A stretch of 64,000 nt of DNA from Caenorhabditis remanei (Eukaryota > Nematoda > Chromadorea > Rhabditida > Rhabditidae), in NCBI RefSeq assembly GCF_010183535.1, contig NC_071331.1, forward strand, positions 20,708,001-20,772,000. Reading direction: 5' to 3'. The translations under genes were made by a program, and so were the position numbers. The notes below the pieces were generated by a model, which was given only the letters and a program-made list of their open reading frames with translations, searched no databases and had not been told where the DNA came from. This document shows, one piece after another, positions 34,147 through 45,037 of the stretch. Every line of letters starts with the position of its first letter. Positions within the stretch are counted from its first letter, which is position 1.

Positions 34147-36054
34147 TCAGTGAACAATCATCTCAAAACCAGTATATTGCACGAAGCATGTTGCCGTCTT
34201 GCCATCGATTCGTTTGATGTCGAAACCTCCGCTTCTCTCCATTTTTTTATCCCGATAGCTGGAAATAGAAGAAAATTCTCAAGGGATAAAGACCGGGAAC
34301 GTCTTTATGATGATCCATCCAAGCATTGGGACTACCGTAAAAACTGTATTTGAGGTGCCCCTCTAATAGTGGTGCCCCCCGTCAGACTCTTTGAACAATA
34401 GAGGTGCACCCTCTAATTGAGGTGCCCCTCTAATACAGTTGTCCTCCAGCGATTTACAATTTTATCTAATTTCATCATTAACTGACTCCGAACTGTTCTC
34501 TCACATTACTATTTCAGCATTTTTGGGGTCAAAACGTAGTTTTCTATAAAAACTCAGAATTTTCTTCGTTTTTTACGTAAAAATTCGATGAATTCGGCAT
34601 AAAAAACTAATGAAATCAAACAAATTCAAGAGATAGTTGGGTATCGAGGTCGGGCGAATTCGTTGACGGAAAATAGAGTTGCACCCTCTATTTGAATTGC
34701 CCCTCTAATAGAGTTGCCCTCCGACGGACCCGTTGAACAATAAAGTTGCATGCACCTCAAATACAGTTTTTTACGGTATATAGTCTGTGGTCTTGCTAAA
34801 AAACACCTGTTTTATAGGGTGATCTGTTAAAATTATCCACTTGGTGAACTCAAATTTCTGTCCTATTTTGAAACTTTAAATTTGTCAGCTGAAGTCACAA
34901 AACTTTAAACATTTTCTCGCGTTTGTCAACAGAAGGTGTTAGTTTAATATTAGTAGAACTGGAGAAATAAAAAATGGTAATACTTATACCTAGACAGCTC
35001 AAGATATCGTACAACAAGATTAGACTTAGCCATTATCAACTCACGTTATCAAGGTTCGTTTGACTCCTTCGTCTACCACTTCATGCGGAATATCATCCAA
35101 TACGAGTTCTCTGAAATCTTTGAATGATTTTAATTCAAACTCCAATAATTCCAGATTCAAATGAGTCTCCATTGTCATCCATTTCTTAAGGAACATATTC
35201 CACTCTTCATTCGTGATTCGATCATTCATCAAGAATACATGCCTACTATCTATCTCCAGAAGTCTATCATATCCAATCCATTCTGCATTTTGAATAAATA
35301 ATTGCTTCAGATTTTTTGGCATTGTCTCATCGAAGTTCTTGTTCTTAATGTGAAGAAAAGAGCTTAACTCATTGTTAACTTTGATATTTTTTAGGAGATA
35401 TGAGGTGTGTTCATCTACGTCATTCTCTTCTTCCGACTGAAGCAGATAACATTTGTCTACTGATTTCACATTAGTATTCAAAAAATCAATAATCGAAACG
35501 TTTTGATCTACGAATGCATCCATAGTCATTCTTAAAACGCCGATTGTTTGCTTCTTGAATATTTCCAATACATATATACACAACAGTTTCCATTCCTCTA
35601 CTGGATCCGTCGAATACTTGAATATTCTCCGTAAATTGTAACTATTACCTACACCTTCCACAGTGTTTTCCTCCACTTCTTTGCCTGATGCTATTAGATA
35701 AAGACGTAAAATCAAATTATTAGTTCGACGAATTTCTATTCCCATTTTTTCATCTATACAAAGTTCAATTGAATATTTTGAATAAAAGGTCATCTGCTTT
35801 GTTACTGCTTTTGCTCGTTTGGAAATTATCGAGAAGATCAATCTGAAAGACATCATTTGAAAAGTGATGTGTAAACAGAAAAAAGCTCCACTTCTCTTCT
35901 TTTCTCACAATTCGAGAAGGTTGAATCGTCCACTAGCTATACATTCTGACTAAGAACAGGTCACTTACATTTCGATTGGGTGCATCGCTTTGAATATTTC
36001 TTCAATAGCTAGAAACGGTAGACGGAGTATCGGAAATGATTTCGGAGGGTCCAT
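34147..36054 (-). CDS. F-box/FBA_2 protein with MITE-enlarged intron
   Basis: Exons 35969-36054, 35045-35842 and 34147-34258 (996 nt, 331 residues). F-box FPILRLPFLAIEEIFKAM then LIFSIISKRAKAVTKQM, with Ile at the internal Met position. The last intron is 786 nt instead of the usual 80-150 because it contains a foldback element (34333-34778). The C-terminal exon reads GGFDIKRIDGKTATCFV and ends YTGFEMIVH; its acceptor is TTTCCAG. The junction ACxCTAT joins in frame. It is closest to the 29.9-kb copy (shared EENTVEG segment). Confidence 0.83.
34333..34778. mobile_element. foldback MITE-like element in F-box intron (about 446 bp)
   Basis: The ends are TACCGTAAAAACTGTATTTG and its near-complement CAAATACAGTTTTTTACGGTA. 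Subterminal repeats of GTGCCCCTCTAATA and CACCCTCTAATTGAGG recur on both sides. No coding capacity. It lies wholly within the last intron of the surrounding minus-strand gene. Confidence 0.8.
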
Positions 36055-36487
36055 CCTGGAGGAGAAATCGATAGACGAGTAATGGGAGGATGAGGGAGAG
36101 TAAATTAGTAGGAATGAGGGCAATAGGCGATCAAAGGAGGAGGAAGGATCTGAGTGATAGAAGGGTTGTGGGAATCTAAACAGTAAGAACAACTGGTCTA
36201 CCCAACTGGTCCACCTTCGAAAGGACAATGAATGGAGTAGTAGTGATGGGGGAACAGGCAATGGAAGGAGGATGAGGAATGTTCGAGAAGATTCTGAGCG
36301 ACCAAGGGGTTCTGGGAAGGCAAACAATAAGAACAGCTGGTCTACCTTGAGTAGATTCTATCTCTATTTGTGTATCTCACGTAGTGTGGCCATTACAAAC
36401 AGGACCAGTTGCTCAAACGTCCTTCCTTCCTCTCCATCCCTCATTCTTACTCCTCCCATTACTCGCCTATCGATTTGCTCCTCCAGC
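36055..36487. promoter_or_regulatory. divergent promoter region with repeated upstream block
   Basis: Between two head-to-head F-box starts. The minus-oriented upstream block occurs twice (about 36150-36215 and 36265-36350), and a plus-oriented remnant (TATTTGTGTATCTCACGTA at about 36367, CTCATTCTTACTCCTCCCAT nearby) follows. The 36272-36577 open frame runs through this region into the F-box exon but starts in the block of the opposite gene. Confidence 0.45.
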
Positions 36488-37949
36488 ATGGACCCTCCGG
36501 AACCGTTCCCTATACTCCGTCTACCGTTTCTGGCTATTGAAGAAGTATTCAATGCGATGTACCCATTCGAAATGTAAGTTGTCTAATGTCAAAACTACAG
36601 TACTCTTCATCTCCATAGTTTTTTTTCAGCATAAACTTCTCTCTTATCTCTAACAGGACCAAACAAATTACAAAGAGCATGAACTTCTATAATGAATATT
36701 CAGTTGCACTTGAAATTCATAAAAACCTGAAAATAGCAATTCGTGGAACTGATAATATAGTATCATGCATTTATGAAATGACGTCAAAAAAGTGTTGGAA
36801 GGAGTAATTGGGCATGTGGTTGGTCGCATTGAGGAAACAGTGTTCAAGTATTCGAAGGATCCGATAGAGGAATGGAAACAGTTGTGTATATATATATTGG
36901 AATTATTTAAGAAGCAGAAAATAGACGTTTTAACAGTGTATATGGATTGTTTTGTAGATCACAACGTTTCGATTATTGATTTTTTAAAGAATAATGAGGT
37001 CTCAGTGAACGAATGTTTACTAGACCAATGGGATAGAAAGATCAACGGAGATGAACATGCCGCATATCTTCTCAATAATTTAACAATTAACAATGAGTTA
37101 AATTCTTATCTATACATCAAAAACGACAATTTTGATGGAAAAATTCCAAAAGGTCTTAAGAAATTAGAAATGGTCGAGTCGTATTGGATTGGATATGAGA
37201 AACTACTGGAAATAGATAGTGTCATAGTTGATATTTGGAAACATCGAATTTCGTATAAGGACTGGAATATGTTCCTTAAGAAATGGATAGCCATGGAGAC
37301 TCATTTGAATCTCGAATCATGGGACTTTGCTTTGAAATCAATAGAAGAATTCAGATGTCGTGTTTTGTTTGATATACCGTATGAAGTGGTTGACGAAGGA
37401 GCCAAGCGGACTTTGACCATGTAAGTTGATATTACGCTCGAGCATTTAACATGAGCTTACTAGGGAAGGCCTCCAGGTGATTGTGGAGTTACTGGACGTG
37501 ACCTATGTCATTGGAAAGCTGAGAAAACGCTGATTTCAAATATATATTCAGTTTTTGCCCTCGAGGCCTGTTATTCGAGAAAACGAGGTCAAAGTTTGGG
37601 CCGTTGACGTGTTAAAAATATTCGCAGAGTGGTAAGGTAATGACTTGTCAACGGTCCAAACTTTGACCTCGTTTTTCTCGAATACCAGGCCTCGAGGGCA
37701 ACAATTGAATATATATTTGGAATCAGTGTCTTCTCAGCTTTCCAATGACATAGGTCACGCCCCGTAACTCCACACTTACTCGGTTGTCTTCCCTTGTTAG
37801 CCTGAACTTCGTCATTCATTTTCAGGAGTTACGGTAGTCCAAGAGAGATAAACGGAGGGATTGATATCAAACGAATCGATGGAAGAACTGCCACATTCTG
37901 CGTTCTTCTTACTGAATGGGGGGATAATTTCTTTATGTTTACTCATTGA
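36488..37949 (+). pseudogene. frameshifted F-box/FBA_2 copy, FFMFTH subgroup
   Basis: Exons 36488-36573, 36630-37420 and 37826-37949 have good splice sites. F-box FPILRLPFLAIEEVFNAM and INFSLISNRTKQITKSM. The long exon is 791 nt, against 798 in its closest relative, and loses frame at about 36785-36795: after CIYEMTSKK the frame ends at CWKE-stop, while the family sequence continues one frame over as VLEGVIGHVVGRIEETVFKY. The shift lies at the A-run CAAAAAAG, so a sequencing error is possible. The last intron (405 nt) holds a foldback element. The end is TEWGDNFFMFTH. Confidence 0.8.
37459..37800. mobile_element. large foldback element, TACTAGGGAAGG end (copy 1)
   Basis: The left arm TACTAGGGAAGGCCTCCAGG, TGGAGTTACTGGACGTGACC, ATGTCATTGGAAAGCTGAGA pairs with the right arm CTCAGCTTTCCAATGACATA, GGTCACGCCCCGTAACTCCA ending CTTCCCTTGTTAG. 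The two arms meet near 37610, so nearly the whole element is a palindrome. It lies in the last intron of the frameshifted F-box copy. Confidence 0.82.
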
Positions 37950-38084
37950 TTTTGATTTCTTCACCTCACTATTCTATCGTATAAATTTGGCTGAAAACGA
38001 TTATCGAATGAAACTGAAAAGCAAGCAAATTTCAATTGCCTCCCGCATTGAGCAGAGAAAAGTTGGAAGAGAATCTGGTTTTTC

Positions 38085-38450
38085 CAGACTTGTCAAAAAT
38101 CGGGACGGCCCGGGCCGAGATTTTTCTTGACCGGGCCGGGCCGGGCCGAAATTTTTTTTGGCCCGTATTCAAAACTGTGTACCCATTTTTACCAATTTTT
38201 TTTTTGAAATTTTTCGAAAAAAAGAGTAAAAAAGTTTAAATTAGCATATGTATTCACATTTTGATTCAATTTTAAATGTTTGTTCGAAAACTATACTTTT
38301 TTCAAAAAAGTTCAAAAAATTTCCAAAAATTTCCAAAAAAAGTTCAAAAACACAAAATGTTTCTAAAAAATGTTTCAAAACGGGCCGAGCGGGCCGGGCC
38401 GAGATTTTTCCTGATTTTGGCCCGGCCCGTGACAGGTCTGGGTTTTTCAT
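38085..38450. repeat. GGCCCG-rich inverted repeat
   Basis: CCAGACTTGTCAAAAATCGG, then GGCCCGGGCCGAGATTTTTC, at the left; AAACGGGCCGAGCGGGCCGG to GGCCCGTGACAGGTCTGG at the right. The arms are complementary around an AT-rich core. Related pieces lie at 1698-1745, 10190-10200, 17843-17900, 39590-39610 and 40395-40412. The several frames found here (38036-38461) are translations of the repeat. Confidence 0.65.
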
Positions 38451-38960
38451 ATGAAAGATAATTATTTTTATGCTACAAAAATTATTTCAAACACTTTTTG
38501 AATTTGAATTTCCCCACTCGTCTGGCGTACCTTAAGCGCATTTTCTTGAAATTTCTGAAACCTTCTTGTTGATCTCCGACCATGAACCAAAAGCAAAGAA
38601 AACACTCGGTAATCCCTCCATAAAACTCTGCGTCTCTCATTTCCTTCACACTATTTCCCTCCCTGCTCACCCCCTAAGGCGAGTTTTCATCAGAAGAAGA
38701 CCCCCCGAATTCTGAAGCAGAAGAAGACGTTGACCAGAAAAGAAAAGAAGAGAAACTTTTTTTCATTTCAATCTCCCCTCCTCTTTTATATCCCAAATCT
38801 ATCCCTTCTTTCAATTCGGAAACTTTTTGTCACTTTTTTCTGTCACATTTTGTTTTACGCGCGGCTTCTTTTTTTGAGTGCAGTGACGTCATCTGGATTC
38901 TTCAAACTCTAATTTTTGGATTTTTAGTTTTTTGAAAACAAATCGTTGTTGCTTTTAAAT

Positions 38961-39309
38961 AGTGGTGGCTATAACTCTTACAACTTTGACTGTTTTCAGT
39001 GGTTACTGGTTGTCCCACAAAGTAAATTATGTATAAACCATACAGAACTAAGGTAGAGCTTCATTTTTGTAGTTAACAACTTTTTCGCACGGACACTCCC
39101 TAGAGAGTTATGGTCTTTTTAAAGGGACAGCTTAAAAATCTCTCTATTTTGCACTGAAATAGGACGATTTGAGGTGAAAAATTACTTTATCGTTGTATAA
39201 CTTGCTACAAAGTGCTCGTACAAAAAAGTTGTCAACTACGAAAATGAAGCTCCAGATTTAATATACATACCTACCAAATCCGACATCATAAAAGTGTGGC
39301 CACCACAAT
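38961..39309. repeat. diverged foldback element
   Basis: GTAGTTAACAACTTTTTCGC (about 39078) pairs with AAAAAAGTTGTCAACTACGA (about 39220), with GAGCTTCATTTTTG against AAAATGAAGCTCC. The outer flanks (AGTGGTGGCTA against TGGCCACCAC) are weaker. It is related in sequence to the GTAGATCATGAAATTTTGCA repeat at 44.6 and 54.8 kb. Confidence 0.5.
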
Positions 39310-39766
39310 TTTGGAATAATTTTAAACCTTTGAAGCCTATGATTGATCAAGTTCGATTTTCCCGTATTGGACTTAAATGAATCTTAAAAACATAAATTTT
39401 TGCTAATTCTAAGAATTTTCTTGTCCTGAAAACTGAATTTTTACACTAAATTGTTTTAACAAAGCCGAATTAAATCAGGACATTATGGTGTTAATGAAAT
39501 TGTATATTGTTTAAAAAATTGTAATTTACACTTCTGTTAATTTAGAAATGTTTTTGGCACAATTTCCGGCACAAAATATCATTTTTCATACATGTCAAGG
39601 CCCGGCCCGACTCGATTTTTCATCGAAAATGTGAAAATTTTTAATAATTTTTCAGATGTTCTTCTAATTCTGAATGAATAGTCGAAAATGTGACTTTTCC
39701 ACCAAAAAAATCCGAAATTCGTAAAAAAAAACTGAATTTTGAATTTTGGCGCCAAGTCCTCGAGTC

Positions 39767-40387
39767 TTACTAGGGAAGGATCCTGAGTCAAGATGGAGTT
39801 ACAGGTTGAGATATATATCACTGGAACCGAAATTTTGCGCTGATTTCAAATCTGTATTCTAATTTTGCTAAACGATCTCGTGAAAAAAGTTATTCGCGTT
39901 TTTGTGGCTTCTCAGTGCAAAAATGAGCATTTTCAAGACTCCCAAAATTAACGTTTTTCTTATTTTTTTCTATTTTTTTTTGTGTTGTACGTGCAGTTCC
40001 AATAATGTTGATTGTATTATTCGTGTTGGAACATCAGAAAATTTTCAGACAAATTTTTTGTAGATGCGTCATTTTTGAAAATTTAAAAAACGTCACAAAA
40101 ATTTTTCTGAAAATAAATTCTGAAATCAAACTATGCCAAAACCATCTTCACATCCGTAGTCATACGTACAAAACGAAAAAATTTGAAAAAAATGAGAGAA
40201 ACGTTATTTTTGGGAGTCTTGAAAATGCTCATATTTGCACTGGGAAGCCACAAAATCGCAAATAACTTTTTTCACAGAATCGTTCTGCAGAAACAGAATA
40301 CAGATTTGAAATCAGCGCAAAATTTCGATTCTAGTGATATATATCTTGACATGTAACTCCATCTTGACTCGGGATCCTTCCCTAGTT
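39767..40387. mobile_element. large foldback element, TACTAGGGAAGG end (copy 2)
   Basis: Left TACTAGGGAAGGATCCTGAG, TCAAGATGGAGTTACAGG, ATATATATCACTGGAACCGA; right GTGATATATATCTTGACATG, TAACTCCATCTTGACTCGGG, ATCCTTCCCTAGTTA. The terminal TACTAGGGAAGG is identical to that of the 37459-37800 element, while the interiors differ. The arms are about 220 nt, with a core of TTTTTTCTATTTTTTTTTG. Confidence 0.8.
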
Positions 40388-41184
40388 AATTTCGCTGACA
40401 CGACCCGGCCCGGGATTCTCAAGTATTCAACTTTTCTTTTTTTTTCCATACTCTGACGTTGTGGTGACAAGAAAAGGTATTTTTAAAAATCGGGGCTTAT
40501 TTTTTGGAAAAAAACCTTTCACGCTTGATTTTCATAGATTTTCACTATAAAAAATTTCAATTTTTTCAACATTTTTAATTCTCGTAAATGCAGTTGTTTT
40601 TTTTTCCATAATTGACGTCACAAAGTCCCCCATCTCAAAAATAATCTTTGAAAGTGACTGCAACTTGATCTCTTTTGAACAACTGCTCCTCCTTCAGGGT
40701 CTCTCTGCCCTGAGGGACTCAGTCTCTCAGAGAAAAGAAAAAAAATAGTGAATGTTCATTGAGAGTGTGGTCAACTAACAAACTTTTTCCCCCTCGTACC
40801 CTGCTCTGCTCATCAAAAAAAGAGACTACATGTTTCAGAGAAAAAGAAAAAAGGAGCGGTCCCAAATGTGTGAAACTTGTCGAAATTGTCGAATTCTCAC
40901 GGGAATTACATACATTTCGCACTTTTTTTTGTTTCTTGTTGGATTGGAAAGGTGCCATTTTGGTTAATTTCATTGGTTTTTTGGGTTTTTTTGGGGGGGG
41001 AAATGAATGAGAATTGGAGTGTCAGGCGTGCCTTTGACGCGTTTTTCATAGTTTTCTTGAAATCGAGACTTACTGAATGTATTCATCATGAAAATTATAT
41101 GGTTTATTGTCAATTTGAAAGCTATTTTACAACTTAAAAATTTATATTAGCCGAAATTTCGACTTGGCATAATTTTGGGGCGGT

Positions 41185-41355
41185 CTGAAACTTTGCAACA
41201 GAGTTGCGCGGAATTCCGACTTCCGACTTCCGGGCTGTTTTTCACTTCCGACTTCCGGATTCCGACTTCCGTTTTGAAAATTTTACTTCCGACTTCCGGC
41301 TTCCTACTTCCGTTTTAGAAAAAAACCACTTCCGCGCAACTCTGCTTTGAAACTT
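41185..41355. repeat. foldback with CTTCCGA-repeat core
   Basis: TGAAACTTTGCAACAGAGTT then GCGCGGAA at the left pairs with TTCCGCGCAACTCTG, TTTGAAACTT at the right. Between them lie about ten copies of ACTTCCGA/CTTCCGG-like units. Confidence 0.6.
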
Positions 41356-42699
41356 GATATCTTTGTTTCAGCAGGTCCCAGAATTCTCAGGTTTTCTGAA
41401 AAACACTCATTTTCCCACAAAATTCCATTTTAAGAATATAATTTGAAAAAAACGTCATGGGATTATTCATGACATGCAGGTTTTCCAAAAATTTAACTGA
41501 AAACTAATTTTGGCGTTGTTTTCATACAAAACTTATTCAAAAACTACCTTCAGCCAAAATTTTAGTCGAAAATTCAAAGTCCACAATTTTTGTGAATCCC
41601 TTTTTCACTTGAAATTTATTTTATTTTGACCAATTTCGAGACATCTGGACATCTGGACACACAGACAGATTCTCTATATCTCAAATATCGAAATTTTCTG
41701 GACATCCGGACACACAGGAAACACAGAGGAACAATCTGGGCTCAAAATTGTAAAAATCGGTTTTTTGCCTATTTCTTGCTTGTTTGGGGGATATCCTGAA
41801 AGCCGGAAATCAGCATTTGAGTGAATTTCTAGATATCTGGACATCCGGACACACAGACAAACAATCTGGGGCCATTTTCATGCAATTTTCACACATTTCA
41901 CCTACCTGAAATGTCATTTTTTGGCGGAAAAAACGTTTTTTTTTTCGATAAAAATTGTCAAAATTTTAGTCGCAGTCACTCAGAAATGTTGTACCAAAAC
42001 GTCCTAGAATGCTCAAAAATTTTTCTTGAAAATGTCTCTCTTTTTTTTACAGAAAAGCCATCTTTTTGAACACTTTTCCCCTAAAACATTAAAAATATTC
42101 CGATTTTTTCAAAATTAATTTTTTCAAAAAACTGTCAATTTCTGTCCCATGTACTAATCCTTTTTCTCTATTGTTTCCAACTTTTTCCGTGCGTAATTAC
42201 AGTGTGAAACGTGCGTAATTGATGACGCAAGACATGTGATTCCCAATTCTCTTTTCGGAATCGGCGCTGATTCTTATCTTCAGAAAAATTTCCCGATAAA
42301 GGCAACAAACAAAGGGAAAAATACAACGTCTCTACCGATTTTTGACCAATTTTCTATTGACTGGCGTGTCTTCGGCGCGCTCTTAAACTATTTTAAGACT
42401 TTGATTTTCCTTTGACATTATTGACTTAAATCCTTAAATCTTCTGGATTTCTGACGTCCCAATTGTGGGTCTTCTATTCAGTCTATATATGTTTTCTGAT
42501 GCCCGAAAAAAAAAGTTGTTGAGGAGCATTTTTTTGCCGTGTGCTCTCCCCCGTCCCGCCCGACTAAAAAATATTTACTTAATATGTGCGCACATCTGAA
42601 TAGACGACGACGGAGGAGGAGACCACGTGTCCCCGGACAGAAGATTTACCTTTTTTGGATATTATTTTTTGGGTTGAATTTCGAGAAAGTAGGAATAAT

Positions 42700-42810
42700 T
42701 CTATGTTTTTCGAAAAAAAAAAGTGATTTTTGAATTTGGAATTTAGGAGTCAATTCTATGTTTTTCGAAAAAAAAAAGTGATTTTTGAATTTGGAATTTA
42801 GGAGTCATGA
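42700..42810. repeat. 55-bp tandem duplication
   Basis: The segment CTATGTTTTTCGAAAAAAAA followed by AGTGATTTTTGAATTTGGAA and TTTAGGAGTCA occurs twice head to tail with a 55-nt period and no visible difference. Confidence 0.7.
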
Positions 42811-42829
42811 GGTTAAGTGTAGACTTACG

Positions 42830-43390
42830 ATGCATTTGTTGATTTACGGAAATTTTTTTTACCTGTGGGTTCACGGGGTAGATTTTACGTCAGATGGCTA
42901 TGGCATTAACATTTTCAGCTAAATTTTCCAGTTTTCAGTTGAAATTTGCCGATTTTTTGGTACTTTTGAGAGAAAAACCATATTTTCGGGCTAAAAATGT
43001 GTATTTTTTCTCAAATTTTTCAATTTTTACATACATCTGTATCAAATTACGGGAATAGTTTTCCAGTGTGGATTTACGGGGTAGATTTACGACAGATGGA
43101 TTTTACTGGAATGGGATAAAATAACGGTGGATTATAACTTGATTTACAAAGATAAAGCTGTTGTAAATTTGCAGTGCTATGGGACTTGTGTAGATTTACG
43201 AAACCATTTTGTGTAGATTTACGACTGTGCACGTATGAAACGTGTTTGTGTACATTTACGGTAGTATGTTTGTGGTTTTACGGGGTTCCCGCGATCTTAT
43301 AAGGTAGATTTACGGAAGATGTAGATTTACGGACCTTACAGTAACCGGTCTACGTGTGAGTTTACGTGAGGGGTGTAGATTTACGAATTA
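42830..43390. repeat. interspersed TAGATTTACG motif cluster
   Basis: At least ten matches or near matches to GTAGATTTACGG occur in about 560 nt, irregularly spaced (for example 43080-43095, 43190-43230, 43308-43345, 43375-43390). Some are joined in pairs (GATTTACGGGGTAGATTTAC). It is not a regular tandem array. Confidence 0.55.
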
Positions 43391-43404
43391 CGGGCTCTGC
43401 ACAG

Positions 43405-43514
43405 TTCTTACAACTGCGCTCCACCGAAATGCCCTTGAAAATGTCTCTTTTTCTCTGAGTCTCTCAATTTCGCACACAATTTTCTGCGGTTTCGGTAGAG
43501 CGCGGTTGTAAGAA
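43405..43514. repeat. short foldback element
   Basis: TTCTTACAACTGCGCTCCAC then CGAAA at the left pairs with TTTCGGTAGAGCGCGGTTGT then AAGAA at the right. It is related to the 45471-45721 foldback, which has TTACAACTTCGCCCCACCGC ends. Confidence 0.65.
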
Positions 43515-43897
43515 GCGTGCCGTGCTGATTTTTACATTTTTTACTCAGAAAATATTTTCAAATCCTAATACCCATAATTTTCAATATATGTAATGCCAAA
43601 GTGTTTTCTCAGTAAGCACATATAAATGTTATGTTGTTGTTATTTATCGGAATGAAATTCAGGCGGGGTGGGGGCTAATCTCTTCATATTTTTCATATTT
43701 CCCCCTTCATATGCTCGAATGAACACCTTCTGACTGACTTCTCCACCTTTTTTTGGTCACAAGGTGGTTTTTTTTGAGTTTAGTTACTTCATACTTACTA
43801 ATTTTGAAAAATATTTGCTCATTGTGGCGTTTCAGGCCGTTTTTGAGGTTTCTGAGAAATTTTTTAAAAGGAAATTTGAAAACTTGGGAAAGATTTT

Positions 43898-44475
43898 TTT
43901 CATTTTTCAATCTGAAATTCCTGGCATCCATCTTCTACTGTTCTGTATCATTCACTATATACACTCTACTTATAATAATGCTTCTAAAAAATTGGAAACA
44001 ATTCAAAAGTGCCTTTTTCCACATCGTCATTGCCGACTCTATTTGCAAGTTTCACAAAACGCGTCAAAGGTGCGCCAGCGATTTCAAATTCTGACTGTAG
44101 GTACCTGACTAGTATAGTTATTGTATCATTTAATTAAATACCAAAAAATGCGCCGAAGGCGCGCCAGATAGGACAATCCGGGAACTTTTAGAAAAACGCG
44201 CCGAAGGTGCGCCAGCGGTGTAGTTTTTTGGTGTTTCAGAGCGTTTTTGAGTAAAAACACTACTTTTTAAGCGTTTTCTGAGATTTCTGAGTAAAAAATA
44301 GTTATAGAAAATGCGCCAAAAGCGCGCCTGATAGGTCTACCTCAAAGTTTCAAAAACGCGCCGAAGGTGCGCCAGCGGTGTGATTTTTATGGTGATGCAT
44401 CATGTCTGAAATTTTGGCGCTTTGGTGGTTTATTGTATATTTGTTATTTTCTGCATTTCGGCAATGCCTACATTG
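43898..44475 (+). pseudogene. decayed chemoreceptor copy: exon 1 and partial exon 2
   Basis: The frame from about 43906 reads FNLKFLASIFYCSVSFTIYT, then LLIIMLLKNWKQFKSAFF and HIVIAD, matching exon 1 of the intact receptors at 50.85 and 53.92 kb, but the start ATG is gone and the donor TTTGTAAG is TTTGCAAG. About 340 nt on, 44388-44472 matches part of exon 2 (GCATCATGTCTGAAATTTT, TTTCTGCATTTCGGCAATGC) with an internal deletion. No later exons follow. Confidence 0.75.
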
Positions 44476-45037
44476 CGTGAAAAATCACCCGGGAGACGCA
44501 GAGAAACGAGAGTGTCTCGTTGTCTGCGTCTCTCTCGCCCTCTCTTTTTGCGGCTTCTAACCTTTGAAACGGTGTAACTCCTCAGGGTAAAATCCAATCA
44601 AAAAATAGTCAACTACAAAAATGTAGATCATGAAATTTTGCACATTTTTTTAGTTGATAACTTTTTGATAGCTATCAGCCTTGCAGAGATATGTCGTTGA
44701 AGAAAAGTGAATTTTTCTCCCCCTCAACCTTTGCTCTACGCCTCCTTGAATCTCAAAAAACTTTTTTTTCGTGTTCTTTGCAATTCCTCTTTCCTGCATA
44801 CACATTCACATTCACATTTTCACATTCATCCTCTCGTTTTTCTGTTTTTATTTGATTCTTCTTATTTCTTCTCCTTTTCCTTTTCCTATTTTCTTGTCCT
44901 CTTCCTTGTCTTCTTCCCCTCTTTTTCTTTTTTGTTGATGCTCTTTTCCGATGTTCTGTCTAAGCCGAAGTCCTTTACTAGCTATATGTGCATTTTTGTT
45001 ATTATGAGTATAATGGTTTTTCCAGAAAAAAAAGAGG
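44476..45037. repeat. dispersed repeat and 5' flank of coiled-coil gene
   Basis: About 44490-44700 (GACGCAGAGAAACGAGAG, TTGTCTGCGTCTCTCTC, CAAAAATGTAGATCATGAA) is repeated at about 54688-54900 in an intron of the second receptor. The frame at 44707-45048 is a pyrimidine-rich tract rich in Phe, Ser and Leu codons and not a gene. TTTTCCAG at 45018-45025 precedes the ATG of the next gene by 12 nt and could be a trans-splice acceptor. Confidence 0.5.

Larger units (their letters stand above)
37950..43890. other. gene-poor repeat region
   Basis: Six kilobases without a gene model I can defend. It is composed of foldback elements (listed separately), a CTTCCGA-rich stretch (41215-41330), GACATCTGGACA-type repeats (41640-41880), a 55-bp tandem duplication (about 42700-42808) and TAGATTTACG repeats (42830-43390). 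The minus frame at 38482-38670 and the frames at 40719-41137 have no recognisable motif or exon partners. An unrecognised non-coding gene cannot be excluded. Confidence 0.45.

Noticed and set aside
40690..40740. CCCTGAGGGACTCAG hairpin, briefly considered as a small-RNA precursor
   Set aside because: The stem is short and no known microRNA sequence matches fully; foldback repeats are common all around it.
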